Assembly (NCBI GenBank): GCA_004794785.1 | Contig: SJOL01006424.1 | Span: 1 to 64,000 of the forward strand | DNA from: Opisthorchis felineus | Taxonomy: Eukaryota > Platyhelminthes > Trematoda > Opisthorchiida > Opisthorchiidae | Direction of reading: 5' to 3' | Length of the DNA stretch: 64,000 nucleotides | Part shown: piece by piece, positions 41,201 to 56,200 of the stretch | How the letters are laid out: every line of letters starts with the position of its first letter | How positions within the stretch are numbered: position 1 is the stretch's first letter | The notes under the pieces: generated by a model | Told to the model about the DNA's origin: nothing | Databases searched by the model: none | Seen by the model: the letters and a program-made list of their open reading frames with translations, nothing else | Program-made: the position numbers and the translations under genes

Positions 41201-44200
41201 CACTTTTGTAAAACATCAGGCATCGCATGGAAATTCCTCTGAAGCCTAATCGACTCATGAGGTCTGAGAAGTGCAGAACGAGTTCCGAACACTATTCCGC
41301 TCAATCCACTGAACTGATCCACTGAGACCTTCTGTGAGTAAGAGCATGAATAAAAAACAATGCTCGGATCAGTGTGCCAGGCACCCTGAACAACACGTAA
41401 CCTGACCACCTGTTGCCGTTAACCCGAAGTATCGTGCACTGCTGGGAACATGAAAGGTAAAAATGTAAATCATTTCGGTTTCGGAGAATCTTGGAGGATC
41501 ACCGAACTCCTTGTCATAACGACCCCCATCCATCATTGTTCAAAGACTGGTACTATGTCTCCTGTCAGAAACAGCTGTGAATATATTGAGCTTCCACCGT
41601 GCACTACAGAAGCACAAGGCTCGTTTGCAAGGCTAGCAATGTTCCAATGCTTGTGAATACAATATGTCCAGTTTTTTTACTATCAAGTTAAGAGCTTTTC
41701 AAAAGCTTTCCTATGAAAGAAAGTCTGAAAACATATCGCAGTTTTCTGCATTATTATTCTTTTTTGTGTCGACGGGATGGAAAGAACACTGGACGACCTT
41801 GAAGTTTGGGTGGTTAGGTCGCTGTTGAAATGAAAGATGCGGACGAATGGAAAGCAATGGAATTTTCGGACACATCGCTCACTCAGTTTCCTTCTCGCAT
41901 ACCTCAGTAACCAAAAGTTCACAAAAGGCCTGCTTGAGATAGGACTCGAACCAGCGACCTCCTACTCACAGTCCGGATGCTTTGCCAACAGAGAGTGCCC
42001 GTTGTCGCCATGCTCTTGTAGCTGCGCTTTACATCCGGTCCTCCACATCTCTACTCAATGAATTAGTAGCTGGCGTTTCTCAGTGTTTTTGACGGTAGGC
42101 CAGACCCTCATATCGTCCAGCGGCCTAAAGGTCTTTAATTTCAGCGATTAGAAAGCATACGGAGAATTGGTATACCTTGAAATAAGAAGTCTAATCACAC
42201 GTAACGTGAATGAGAAACCATGCCTAACTGATCCTTCGGCACCTTCCACGTGTATCAGTGCTTTATAAACAGTAATTTCTTTAAGATCTGAACACTATAC
42301 ACCCTAAAATTCACACCGAAACTAAGAAGCAACAAGCCGCTGTCTACTGTGATCCTGATTTCAGGAGAATTATCTACGACGGAATCGGATGGATCCGCAT
42401 CTCTACTACCTGCTGGGGAAATGTTGTGCAAATTTTCTCACTAACTCATATTAAGCTTGTCATTCGAGACCTTTCTGAAGGAAACGTAGGTGCACAGAGG
42501 ATTGTTTCGCGGAAAATTATTGTTCAGATTAGTTTCTGGGAGAAAATACGCCATCTGGGGCTTTCCAAGGTCACACTGTGCTTCGATATCAAGGAACAGA
42601 AATATTTTCTGCCTGGAATTCATGGGGGATTGTATGAACTTCACTCCTATAGCACTTTCAGAAGGATAGCTTACCTGAACTGTGCGCCAAATTAGAATGG
42701 GGAAAAAATACGAAATTCGAATTGGAGATATCTTGCCTACATGGTTGTTGAGATCAACAGACAGAGTATGAATAACCACACCTTAAAAGCTGCAGATGGC
42801 GAGGTTCTCCCTAAATTGCATATCGTAAAAAGGGCACTCACTTCTTCACTAATCAGAGGCTATTGTTGTTAAAAGTCTCATTAGGAAACCCCGTTTCCGA
42901 AGAGAAATGGTTCTGGGTTTGGATTTACTTTAATTTGGCTTTGAATCTTACATTATTTTCCTGCATAGCTAGCCATAGGATGGGGTGCAACCGAAAGTAT
43001 ATGGACACTGTATTACTCCGACCAGAATGCTCTTCGTTTGTGGTACTTATGCCAGATTGATCTGGAAGCATAATTACACCTTGGATGATAATTCTAGAAG
43101 ACTGTTTAAATTGTACGACTTACCGATACCCATTTCTCTTGTCAAGGCCAGATTGATCTCCACCGTGGTGTTGGCTGCTATCGGACCAGTTCGAGACTGT
43201 CGTGGTGTCCATTCGGCTCGACAAATATAGGCTCCGATATCCGGATAGGCCAGCGAAGGAATTCTCAACACAGCGTTATCCCCAACTGCTCTTCCGGCAT
43301 GATACCAACGGTAGCTAACTGGGGTGTCTGGTCTCGGGGAAACTTCACACTCGATCTCGTACGGTTTACCAACAATGACCTCGGCTGTTAGTGGCCGGAT
43401 ATTCACAGTGTACTGTTGGTCTAAAACAAGACAAAGAGAAAACGACCGGAGGATATTTATATTCCCCGAAGTTTCTAAGCCAGACCAAGTTTCTGAACCA
43501 AATCAATGGAGGTTTGGTTCATTTAACCATAAACTGTTGTTTTGGTTGCGAAACCGTTTTCGATTTTGGCGTGGCCGAAGTGCTTTCGGAATAGGACGAA
43601 ATTCACGATATCTCCATAACATAATGGTTATCGAATTAAAGAAGATCCTCAGGACTACTTACTTCTGATTAGATGGTGGATCCATCCGTGGAACAGTCTG
43701 AAACAGCGTACTAAAGATCCAGTCCAAGTAGACGATGAGAACCTTTTGTCCCACAGGTTATGCCTAAAGTTTCCCGAAGTGATTAAAGCAAAACCCTATT
43801 TCTCAACGGTTTTTGGTGGTTAAAGTGATATTTAGGCCTGATTTCAAACTTTCCGACACCAGTCATATTTTGAGGAAAATATTCATCTTTTTTTGTCCTT
43901 GGGATAGCGAAAATTGGGCTGTAAGATATAAAATAACGTTATCGGATCTGATACAGAAAGGTGTGATTGTTGTGACCTTTTTTGGGTTTGATTTGCTCTT
44001 AGAAGTGCTGAAAATAAGTCAAGTACGTGTGTGCCTGCGAAATACAACTTGCTGAAACCAATTAGGAAAATGACTTACTAGCGTGGTAGCTTGAAAGGTA
44101 GCAAGATATATCATTGACAATCATAATAAAGCAACTTTCTTCCTCATATTTTCACACCATCCCTGTAACTGAGATAAACACACAAACTGTACTGTTCACA

Positions 44201-47200
44201 TGCAAAAGGTAGCACACCATATGAATGTTGAAAAGCTTTCGGTCATGCAGTTTGATCTGGCTCACCGGGCACTCTCTTCCGCGCTCTCTCACTCTCAAAC
44301 AAACGAATAGAAGGGGGCGAGAAGAAAACGTTCATTACTCAGTATCGTAGGAAATAATGCGCAGTACGGTGAGAAACTGTCCCAAAATATCAAGATTCTT
44401 GGTGAGTTTTGAGCATGATGGTATCTTTTTGTCATGGCCACATTCACATCCGAGTTATCCTACCAGTTTTGAAGTCGTATTGAGTGCCTACAGTGATAAA
44501 GTTTGCCCGCTTAGTAAGGCACCCCAAGCAATGAAACTCGCTACTCTTTGTTACGTAGGCATCTTTGATGAGTGCTCAGTTGTTGTTCAGGTTAGTGAGA
44601 GCAGACGTCTTAGATGGTAATCATATTTTGTTTTTAAAGAAGCAAAGTTTGAGTATTATTCGTTCTGTTGGTGCCATTGTTAAGTAGTCGTCTAAGCGTG
44701 CTTCACTATTTCGCCGAAAGCGCTGAGCTTTGCGATAGCTAGAGACCAAAAGTGAAGCAATAACTCCCAACATACTTCTTCAGTCGCCATCACCAAATCA
44801 TAAGTATTGGGTCACCGACTGTCCTTGTGTAGCTGTGATCACATGCGGACTCATCAATGGACCTAACTGTGATGAACTGCTTTCAAGTGTTGCGCTCGTT
44901 TGTGTGGAGATAGTTGTACAACCCATAAGACAAGTGCGTATTATATCACTTGTAGGCATGGTGCCGGTTTAGGCGCACTTTGCATCTGAAAACGGCTGGC
45001 CTTGTGAAATAGATTTGAACGTAAGCCACCACAAGGCTGCCAAATTGATTTACGGATCTGCGTTAGATTCCTGTTATTCCAAGAAGCGACAACCAATATC
45101 ATTCAGGAGCGACTGCGTAGTGCGGCCTTATTGCTTCATCTGGTGAATGAGAGATCACTAGACAGAGGAACGTCATCTTACGCTAGTATCGTATGAGTTC
45201 CCTTCGCGCAAGCATCCCTGCAAGCAGTTGATGTACATGAAGCAAACGTTTTGTATAACTTGTCAGAGGAATGTCGAAGCAACGCAGTAACTACGCACTT
45301 TTGTCAAAACAAGGATGTTGGAGACAAACCAGGAAAGCCCAATGTCAAAGTCTTTTACAAAATTCAAGTTCCGTCTCCTTACAGTTGCCTTTTGGTGGTT
45401 GGCCCCATCTGAACAAACATCTAGAAGGCTGCACTTAGCGGCCAGTGTGTGGGGGAGACTACGTGTTTCAGTTCTAAAACCTGTCTCGTATCAGTTCATT
45501 GGGGATAACGGAGAACAGTCGCCTTGTAGCATACACTTCCACCAATTCTGAATCCAGTCATGAATCTCGCAGCTTAAAAGCAGTAAAGAACCGATAAGTT
45601 TGTAAAACGTTTGCCCACTAATTTTTCAAGAGATGACCAACCACCCGCCAGTTTAAGTCAGCTTGTAGATTGCAGAATATCATCAGATGCAATAGTTCAC
45701 AAGCTGCTAAGGAAACTGTTAACAGCTGAATGTGTGGAATCACTTTGAGGTCAAATGCTTGAAATGTGTGCGCCACAGATGCATGACCACCAGTTGTTTG
45801 TTCTTTTGACCCATGAAGATAAGCCCTGAACTTCATCTAACGTGGCGACTTACCTTCTTAGTATATCTGGTGACCGAGTCTGAGGAGACATCACCAAGCA
45901 CAGGCTCGTTTCCAGTGCGCTATTTTTCCCATGAAATGTGGTGTGCGTATGAACAGATGGCTGTGTGAATTCTCTCAGTCTGAAAAACACTAACGTATAG
46001 TTGAATAAAAATAGTTCCTCAGCCGTTAAGAGTGGAACGTCCTGGTCCAGAGGCAAGTTATGCGCAAAGCCGGACGACGCAAACGTTGTCTGTCAAATTG
46101 GGACAGCTAGGAACCAGTGTGACCATACCAGCCGGAAGTTTTAGCTTGCGGTTTCAATCCTGGACATAGTACATTTCGGCTGCAAATACCGAAAAAAAGA
46201 AGCTGAACTCTTCTGAAAGTCTACCAGGACAATCTAACATCATATTCAATGTTGCTAGTGAAATTTTTCGACCGATTTCCGGAGAGTTATTTAAACTTAA
46301 ACCGCATATAAACAGCAAAACTAATCAGAATCTTCCACGGTATTTGGGCACAAAGATACATACAATTTTGAGGACTATAAAGTTGAGGTGATGTTTGTGT
46401 CCACTGCAGCAAAAAATAGATTCCGTGCTTGTTTACCTTGCAAATATTGGCGTGTTTACATGTATTCAGCGCCTGTTGTCCTGCGTAACTTCACAGTAGT
46501 TCGAAGTATATTCCACTAACTGAAGATTAGTCTCAGCTCCGCAATGGAACTGCTGTCCGTCAAGCTTGTGAGCTTGAGGTTCCTATGTGATTTGCCATAT
46601 CTCTGCCAAGTAGGCGTCTGTCATCACTATTAATATGCACTTTCGGGTGACTCACACCGCCCAGAAACCCAAACTCCAATGGAGTAAATTATTAAAGAAT
46701 AGATGACTCGGTAAACTTGAAAGGTACAGTCAAGGTACACAAAGCATGAACAGGGAGGCAGATGAGAACGTGTGCTTGAACGAGAATGGTAATAAAAGGG
46801 TTATTTGGTTGTCAGAAAGATTCGGCATCCATCAGATTTGTTCAGTCGACCCCAAATTGTCATCACTTGTCTGATTCTTTGGTTTTAATACTCGACAATA
46901 GGTAGCTTCTGGGAGTGCTTTGACAGTTTGGCAGTTTTACAGGCATGTGCGGATACCTGGTTAAGTCTGAGGAGTTCAGGCTCACGAGTGACAAAAGCAT
47001 CGAATGTTGGCGGATTGCACCCGACAAACTACCTTCTTTTGATGCAGAAACTTCATTAAATAGGCAAATGAATCAATAAGTGAATGACACTATGTGACTA
47101 CTTGACCTTTGTGATCCCTGTTCTGCCTCCGAGTATGTAAAGCATAGGGAGGTTGGGAAAATATGTATAACCGACCGATCTCGCAGTATGTTGCTGCCAC

Positions 47201-50200
47201 CATGAGCGAATGATGTAGATCGACTCACCGCTTTCTCTGTCGAAAAGTGGACAAAATGTACCAAGTATGAATGGGTAAATAAAATTTTGAGACAACAGAA
47301 TAAAAACTGACCAAGCCATCCTATTTGGTACGTTCTTTCTTCCTCGTCAGAGGTTGAAGGTTGCGTCACGTGATATTTGGCATGGTAGACTGCGCCTGTT
47401 TGACGATTGGTCGCCTCACATGTGTAGTTTCCCAAATCGACCAGATTTTCTAACTGTATGTTTACATGATTAAAAAGTAAGAGAGTCGGGCAGATATATA
47501 GTGCACCAGTACGTGACTGAGGAAGCGGTTTGGATCAATGAGACTTACTCTCAGGAGCAAAACAAATGTAATGAGGTAGAAATTGCCGAATGATTGGGCA
47601 GCATAACCATTGAAAAATAACTTGATGGACAGCAAGAAGTAGATAAGTGACGAAAAAACGCAACCGGTGCAACACCACAAAGTGATAAGTATGTTGTGAG
47701 CTAATGATGAAATGTATTAGGTCAGCACTTATCGCTGCAGATGTGCTGTAAAAGAGATGAGGGGCGACATGCAAACTATTCCGAAAAACGCGCCGACTGA
47801 CAATTCTACCGCTCTCTAGACAATAGTCGTCTAGTGAACTGAACGGCTCGAATGTGAACAGTACTGCCAAGGAGAACCTTTCTGTACTATAGACATTTTC
47901 ATTGCAGACTCGTTCTTGTCAGCCTGTAATCGTTTTGTGACAGATGTATTGGAAGGCTTATAAGTCTGCATAAGTCCGGCTACCTAGTATGCACACTTTG
48001 TGCTCATCTGTCTGGCCACTTGCTACTGAAGCATCTTGTAAAGGTTTTACCGAATTATTCTCCAGTTACTTTTTAAAGTGGATTAATTTTACCCGAAGAA
48101 ATACTAAGATAAGTAACTTATCATAGAAGCGTCTTAAGCCGGAAACCCTCACGAAGTGACAGTATCATAGCGATAACCATAAAAGTGACTCTGAAGAACA
48201 TCTATACCCAGTGTCCTAGAGGAGCTGACCAAAGACTGACAGTAAGGTTTGTGAAAAAGAGTAGATGACTCTTGGTGACCTAAACTCATTTGCAAAATAA
48301 ATTGAGCTGTTGATGTATTACTAGCAACCTTATGAGTGGTAATTTTTTTTATTGTTGGATAACTCTTATTACTACCGACTTAATGCTGTTAAACCAACTC
48401 AACTTCTATCTCGACAAATACACTCATTTGCAAATCAATTTGGTTTTCACGGGAGACTCAAGTGAGTCTCTCGTTTATGATGTTCTTCAACTGAATGTGC
48501 TGCACACAGGCCGCCTCATGTTTCAGTTGGTACGATATTCAAGATATCGCAGTATATTTTCATGAAGGAAACTACTCACAAGGTTGCTGAAAACCGAATT
48601 GATTTGCAAATGAGTGTATTTGTCGAAATCAGTCCAATTTGGGTTCAAGTAGAACATAAGGTTGACGGAAACTCGGGGACTGCGCCTACCTGATGAGCCC
48701 CAAGAAAGGCGAAACCGGTCGTGGGCTGTCGAAGAGTTTTCAGCAACTTTGTGAGTAGTTTCCTTCATGAGAACTCAACTTCTACTTATAGTATGTTCTT
48801 GTAGAGCGCCAGTGAACCACCACACGGTTCGACTAGGTCTTCGGTCTCCTGAGGAGCTATTTCTCTGAATTTTACACTTTTCAATTTTTAAGCATAGATC
48901 AACAACACTAACGACCCACATGTAATGACTGCGCAGCAATTCTGTTTGCTCTTTACGGGCGACTGCTTCTGTAGGTTCGTTCGCTAGTAGGCCGATAAAA
49001 ATGCAGGGCGTTTTAGCCAATCAATAACGGAACGCAAATGCTCCACTGCTCTGACAGCGCTCACAAGTCTCATGACTGCCAATAAACATCGGGGTTTCTA
49101 GCAAAAGGTAATGTGCCCAAAAGTCCTGTCACAAACCTTTAGAATAGGCAACGAGGCTGGTGAGTTATTTCTGCTGGGTGTACAGACCAGCCACGAAGCA
49201 GTGCCTCTTAATGCCTCCAATAAACACTTACCAACTTACAAACTGGCCAACAAACTGACCAATAACGACATATAACAATGTACGCATTGCTTACACATTA
49301 GCCTACTGATAAAAGCTTGGTCGTCACCCTAGCATTTCGTTTACTAGACACCTACACAATGTAACCGATGAACTGAGCGTAAGAACTAACACAAACAGTT
49401 GCTTGGTTGACCTGAAATGTTGGCGGGTATGTGAAAACACAAAACGCACCAGTAAAATTAACGAATCCCCGTTGGTTGTCACTCGCCCGTTCTGATCGAG
49501 CCAACGAAAATCAAACTGTTCATTCAACTCCGGAGATGATTCAAACAGACACTGGCGCATGACTCGACCTTGTGATAAATCCTCCGCTGGTAGTGATCGA
49601 ATCGTCAATTGATATTCTGTAGTAATCCCGGGGCTATAGGATGAGGCTTGAATGGCAGCCAAGCATGAGATGATAACGCGAAAATGTATACTGAATGAAT
49701 GTAACGGAAGATCGTCAAAATCTATGTGGATAAGTTTATTGTGAGGAAGGATGTGAGGAAACCCATTCCTACTGGGGTTTGATGCAGTCCGGATGTATAT
49801 ACAACGCAGTATGATAGGTAATGTCACAGCAAACTGGCAAGTGAAATGTGCGTTGCAACCAGATTCACCTTTGTGGGGTAATCTACATGCGGACGGCTGC
49901 ATGCTTAAACAAAAATGACCTCAAAGTCAAGACTAAGCTAACGGGAAAGAAATGGACACTCTTATTCACCACATCCTACATGGAGATACGAAGATAGATC
50001 CTTCTCATGGATACAAATAGTATAAATGCTAAAACGCTACACAGACTAATCGGCATTGGAGCATATTACCATTTATATAAAGACGGAGGACCTACTCACC
50101 AACTCTGATATCAAGCAGCTCCTCAAATATCTGTCCATCGGCTGATCGTGTGGCTTGACAGTAGATCGGGTATTCAATATCTTGATGGGTCACTTGGTAC

Positions 50201-53200
50201 AAGCTGAGCACATAGTTTTGTGATAGTATCTGAGCCGAACCATCAGGTAGTCGTCGGATCCATTTGAATGTGAACGGTTCGTTTTCTAGCACTGAACAAC
50301 GTGAAACCAGATCTGAACCCTCGCTCACGTCTAGCGGACCAGGGGTGCCCGGTGTGAGGATTATGGTTGGAGGAGCATCTGGATGGTAACCAGCGACAGA
50401 AAGATCCTCTTCTGTTAAAAAAATGGGATGGAAAATAACTCTAGAACTGACAGTATGATAAATATATTACTCTCATACTACCGACTGGGGTCATCCAATT
50501 TTGATTCAGCTATACTGAGGAATTTTTCAGTGCAAATCCCGTCAACTATTTCATTTCGTTGATGGTGAGTTAATTTTACCAGGATTTGGTGTATGATACA
50601 GTTGCATCCCGTGTATAAACCACCTTCAGAAAAACAACTCCGAAATTTCTCTGCAGGCCCTTTTTCTATATTTGGATGAATTGGTTGTTCCTCACAGCTA
50701 GGGTGTAATCACAGGATTTCAGCAGGAATGTGGTTGGTTGTATGGGATTTCCTGAGTTTGTTTTTGAAATAGCAGCTTGGAACTTTCCTTGTTGTTTGTT
50801 TGACATGCGGAGTGCAAACTCGAATATAGTCTGATAACAAGCGACGAAATGAAAGCAAAGTCGAAAACGATGAAATTGAAAAAAATGACTGGGTGCTTAA
50901 CTGATCAGGCAATTTCTAAATGTGATAGAGGAAACTCAACCCCTGCTTACCAAACGGCGGTGGGCGTTTGAAAGGTAAATGCCAGACACACTCATGTGGC
51001 TTAATATGTTTGGATAGTTGATTTAGAAAAAAGTCCATTACGACATCATTATCTTGTCAGCATTGTAGAAATCTGGTTATCAAGACGGCATACAGGATAA
51101 AAACTACAGTGTGCCCTAGGCACCAACAAAATCAGCTGCTTTAAAGAGGATGGTTCTTATGAGGAAGTAGTTAATAATTCTATCTACAATTCAACAGTTT
51201 ATTAGGTCGTGCTCTGGAGACCAGTTAAGCCACGCAACCTTGGTACTTATGATTTGTATGGTCAGAGACTTAACAGAAATCTGTTGCTTTGAGAACGCTG
51301 ACAAATCTTCCAAATACCTAGAGAGGCTAAAGTGACCCAAATTACTTCGAACTGATGCAATTCAATTCTCCGACCTTTATCATATTATTTTATCCCTTTT
51401 GTGAGTTTTGTTGGTCACAACATGCAGTGAAATCTAAATAAATCCCATCCGCACAAGCTCATTTCACCGCTTTATAAAGTTTTATTCGGTTACCCTGACG
51501 TGAAACAGTGGTACGCACTGAGGAAAACATTTGAAGTGTCGTTACCGAAAAACATCTGACGTAAGTCTGGTGTTGAGTACGATATAGTTGTACAGGACGA
51601 TGCAGCAGACACATATGGCTGCCCAGCATTCGTATGACGTTCTGCTGTGTCAAATAACACAAGTGTGATGAAATTATCTTGCACATTTATCGACTAGAAG
51701 GGCAGCACCAGAAACAGAAGGGCGAATATCAACGTTAGGGCTCTATGCTTTGTGAGATAGCCCTCCGAAGTGGTTAGCGGATGTTCGGCGCGACGTAAGT
51801 TCCAGTGTATTCACGAAGGTTTACCAAAGTCTCCGTCATGTTGAGAATCAGAGCTATAGAGGAAGCACTGAAGTGGACCAATAAATTGGCTAGCGACCAC
51901 CAACACGCTTCTTAGTGGCATTAAAAGGCTGTAAGTGATATCGCGTTTTGCTTCATACGCGCCTAGTGTCTGGTGCCATTCGATGCGCAACATATATACT
52001 GAGCGTTCACGTGAACCTACGCGCGTCAACGCAGCATCCATGGACCAGTTTTTCGCTTTAGAAGTCGGCCATGCTTCGTGAACGACCTGAGAGGGTCGGT
52101 CGCGGGGTAATATCAGTGCATACCAAGAAATGTTTGGTGGTTGTTTAACGCCATTCTGCTCGTACCAGGTCTCTTCTAAATAGATGTCAGCCAAGGAAAT
52201 GATAGCTCGACGCAGAAAACTGAAGACAGCCCATCAAATCAATCAAACCATATACTGATGGTTGTTGTGGGAAGAGGTGACTTTCTAACTTGCACAGAAA
52301 TTTAGTAGCTGTAGGAATGTTGGCTTTTCAGTGAGCTGAATTTTCTTCAAACTTGTAAAATTCCTAGAACATGGGCGAAATAATAAATGGTCACTCTAGA
52401 GATGGAGCACTGTGCATTGGTTTGGTGATGAGCTAGCTATTTTCGTTACTAGGTAAGGTGTTATACCACTCTGAGCCAACTCATTCACATTGTCCAACGT
52501 TTGGTGCCACTGAAATCTTCGGCTGAAATGTGACTGCTTCGGAATTGTAGCCGCCAGACTGGTTTCTCTCAGTCATCAATGTCCTGTTCCAAACTCCACT
52601 CTTTACTTTAGGCCGGCATTTTCAAAATTTTAATCCGGGAAGTTCCAGCAGGGACAGTTTCAATCACTAGGATCCTAGTTGCTTGCAGAGTGACACTTGT
52701 CAGTGAAGAAGCTAGTTTTTGACCTTATGTTTGATTATTAGGCGCAACCGGTTGCATTTACTCTACTGGCCTTCAATTAGAAATCAGCATAGTCTACGTT
52801 GAAGTACCGTTTGATCCAAAATCTACGTGCAAAAATTGCGGTATACGGCTGTCGCACAGTAAACTAAAGGAATGCTAAAAACACGCTTTTTTCCGACGAG
52901 TCAGTCGTTTCTTTTGGAAGGGCTTCAAACATCGAAAGAAACAGGCGGGTTGCACTATTGGTCACTTTCGAGGGTGCGACTCAAGACAGAGACTACTTCA
53001 GCAGATCCAACACCGTTTTGGCTGCGTACACTAGAATAAATGCATCCAGTAGGTAAACACCTATTTTAGGCTGCAGAGACCACTTTCTTGTGTCTGTTCA
53101 AACTCAGACCATTTGTGGAAATATGGGAGAGCTGATTGGCGTAATTGAACAGGGCGCAACCCGATGTATCTACAATACGTGTGCACACAGGAAGAAGCAA

Positions 53201-56200
53201 TTCACAATATATATGATGAAATATGCCGTTTGCTAAAAAGTATACACATTCCAGTTACCCTTACTATGCACATGTACCAGAGATTTGAACATTTATCTGG
53301 TCATTTTAGTTCATTTAACTATCTCTTTGAAGGTTGCACTCATTTCACGCCGGAAGACTTGTTTACGGGCCCCGGAACGGTCATAAGTAGGCTATTTACA
53401 ACTCAGAATTGATCTTTCTTACCCAGATTGATGTGAGCTTTCTCTTTGTGCCACCTAACTGCACATTCTCCTTCCAACAGGTAGGATCTAATTCGAAAGT
53501 GTGAATACGCTTTCACCGGGAATGCAAAGTGTGTCCAGCTCTAGTCCAACTGAACATAGACCATTCTGCTGAGTCGAATCGATGGAGCTTCAATGGCTTA
53601 TTGTCCCAGGTCATTCTTCGTAAGCACTCGTTCACTGAAACGTGCGTGGTCAACGATTCACCATTTGTGCACTCGTTCTCTATCGTCCGATTTCAGTAGC
53701 CGGAAAATCTTTCTTGACGTCTAGATTCGTTGCAAGATGGGTTAGTTCTTGCCCACCATTTCAGTTTGCCTGTTTGCAAGAAGGAAGTTGCACATAAGTC
53801 CAAGGGAAAAATTTGAATTCACCTGAATCGTGTCCGGGAACGTACGTATTTGATTACGATTCATATTTCGAGTTCCAAAACCGCTTTGTGCATACTGATA
53901 AGAAAGCAGATTCTTCGGTTTCGCGCTTTAGTTGACCAAAGGAAGACCCAAAGATTTTTGTGAGGCTAACATGAAAAAAATCAACATCAATCCTTCTAGG
54001 CCTTTTTTTAACTTCCCTCAACTCCGATCCACTTTTAACCGACTAAAGACATCAAACATTGTGATCGCATGTAGTCTTTACTGATATAAAATTATAAATT
54101 ATTGCACACTGTGAAAATCAACCATTTTTATTAGACCCTTTTGCACTACTCGAAACCTTGGCCTACCGATATCCGATCGTAAACCTCGTTATGGAATGTT
54201 TGTTAAGTGGGGAACTTGTACATCTACACTGTCATACATTAAAATCACGTATCGAACAATAGCGCTTCAACACCTTTCAACTGAACCTCTGCGCACGTCC
54301 TGGATCTACAATGACTTAAGTGGTTGACAGTGGTAGCTAGCCAGTTGCTCAACGCCTTGTCATGTTTAACTTAATGTAACTCTCCTGAGACTAAGTTATT
54401 GAAGCTGCAACTTCCATAAAATGTCTTAGTTTGTAGCACTCTTTCCAGGCAGGGTTTCCTCCCGCAATTTAGATCAGTGCTTCTGCTAAGAGGCCTACTT
54501 CAAAGCGCTTTCAGTCTGATTCAGGTTTGTTGAAAATCCTCAGAATTGCATTGCTTTGATCTCACAAGTTCCAAGAAGGATTGGATTTCTGCTTTTGAGA
54601 TCCGAGTGGCAGACCAGAAGTGTGTGATTAACTTGCAACCGTATATGGCGTAGTCTCAACCGAAAAGCTCACGTTACTCAATTCAATGCTTTCTGACTTC
54701 CTGACTGAGGACTTCCCATGTGTAAGTCCCAGGGGGTTGCTTCCTTTACTGGGAAGATCATTCAACTTTTGTAGGTTGTTTCTCGCTTTTTACTTTTTGG
54801 CCTATGAAATCTATTAAGGTAACACTTGGTCTGTTCACTTACCACGACAATCTTCGTTGTGTTTAATCAATAACACTCACGTCATCATAACCTTGCACAT
54901 AGAATACGATGATTTTTGTTCAACACTATCACCAAAATACAACTGCATTTCAGCTGTGCTGACGTTCAGCGCGTGTCCGTGACCAGTACATCAGCTAAAA
55001 CGCACCTAGCCAAGTCAAACACATCCACTAATGAAGCGGGATAATGCATCAACATAGCTTGTGACATCAATAGTTTAGACATAATAGTCAACTAGTAGGT
55101 GTGCACCACTGGTCTGAGACGGAGCCAACGTTCCCCCCCCCCGGAGGAATGAACCGACTAATTCAGAAACCGACATCTTCTCCTCTTTGAAACTTTAGGA
55201 CTGGTTTCCGTCAGCGAGTATGCAAAGTAACATAGAAGCCGGCGGAGGGTGCCGAACAGGCAGTAAGTTTAACGAATTAAGTCTATTTTGCAATGCACTA
55301 TTAGCCAAAGTTTTCCACAGCGGTTATCTTGAAAAATGTTTCGGGGAAGAATGCACTGCCGAGTATATATATAAGAAAGCTTTTTTCACTGGGACTTTGA
55401 TCAGTTTACAAAGAAATTCGGTCCATAAAGAAGGCCGGTCTATACAGATTAATAAAAATCGTGGTTATATTTAAATAAAATACCGTCCCTGGCGTACTTC
55501 GGTTCAAATTATTGGAACCATTCTGAACAAACGTCTACGTATTTTCAAACACATTCCGCCAAACTTCCCTTTGTATAGGAGTTCGCGAGAACAATTATGA
55601 ACTCACTCACAGTCGTTTTAAAGTAATACGAATGATCTAGTCACTTCTCTTTCTGCTAGTGCTTCAGTTTGATTTCAGTAATGACAGGCTGTCAATCGAG
55701 TGACACATCATCTGAAGCGTCGGAACTCCAAGCCAATTCAAACGTAAATACTCAGGTGCATCCATCGTGCGCTGGTGGGGTAGTGGTAAAATACTCGAGT
55801 AGGGGCTCGTTCGGGGTTCACATACCTGTAAGACCACTCAAGAGCACCTTTGATGGGATCAAACGAGAGCGAAACTCAAGTGGGAGCGCCTTGATGTATA
55901 CTAATGAGAGGGAAATGGGAAAACTCACTTACGATGATGAGGTGAATATTACTTTCTGTAACTCACTGTTCGTAGATTACACTGTGTTGATCTACTCAGA
56001 AATCTAGTCTGTTTTTTAACTCCTGTCCCCAAAATAATGAGTGGTGACACTTTTTTTAACATGCGCATTTCTGCTGATGTCATATGAAATAGTAAGAATC
56101 AGACTTGCATCGTGTATAACTCTCATATATTAATCAACCCTTTTCGCCCGACGGTGATTGAGAGAAACACGATTGGGCCTCACTGTCTGCTGAGGTGACC

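Noticed and set aside
42441..42779. 112-codon minus-strand frame with an acceptor-like TTGGCGCACAG
   Set aside because: It has a cysteine but no tryptophan or Y-x-C pattern and no suitable donor; probably chance, though it lies between Ig3 and Ig4.
48332..48565. Plus-strand 77-codon frame next to the ribozyme
   Set aside because: It lies entirely in the dispersed repeat, and related blocks elsewhere in the family are not kept in frame.
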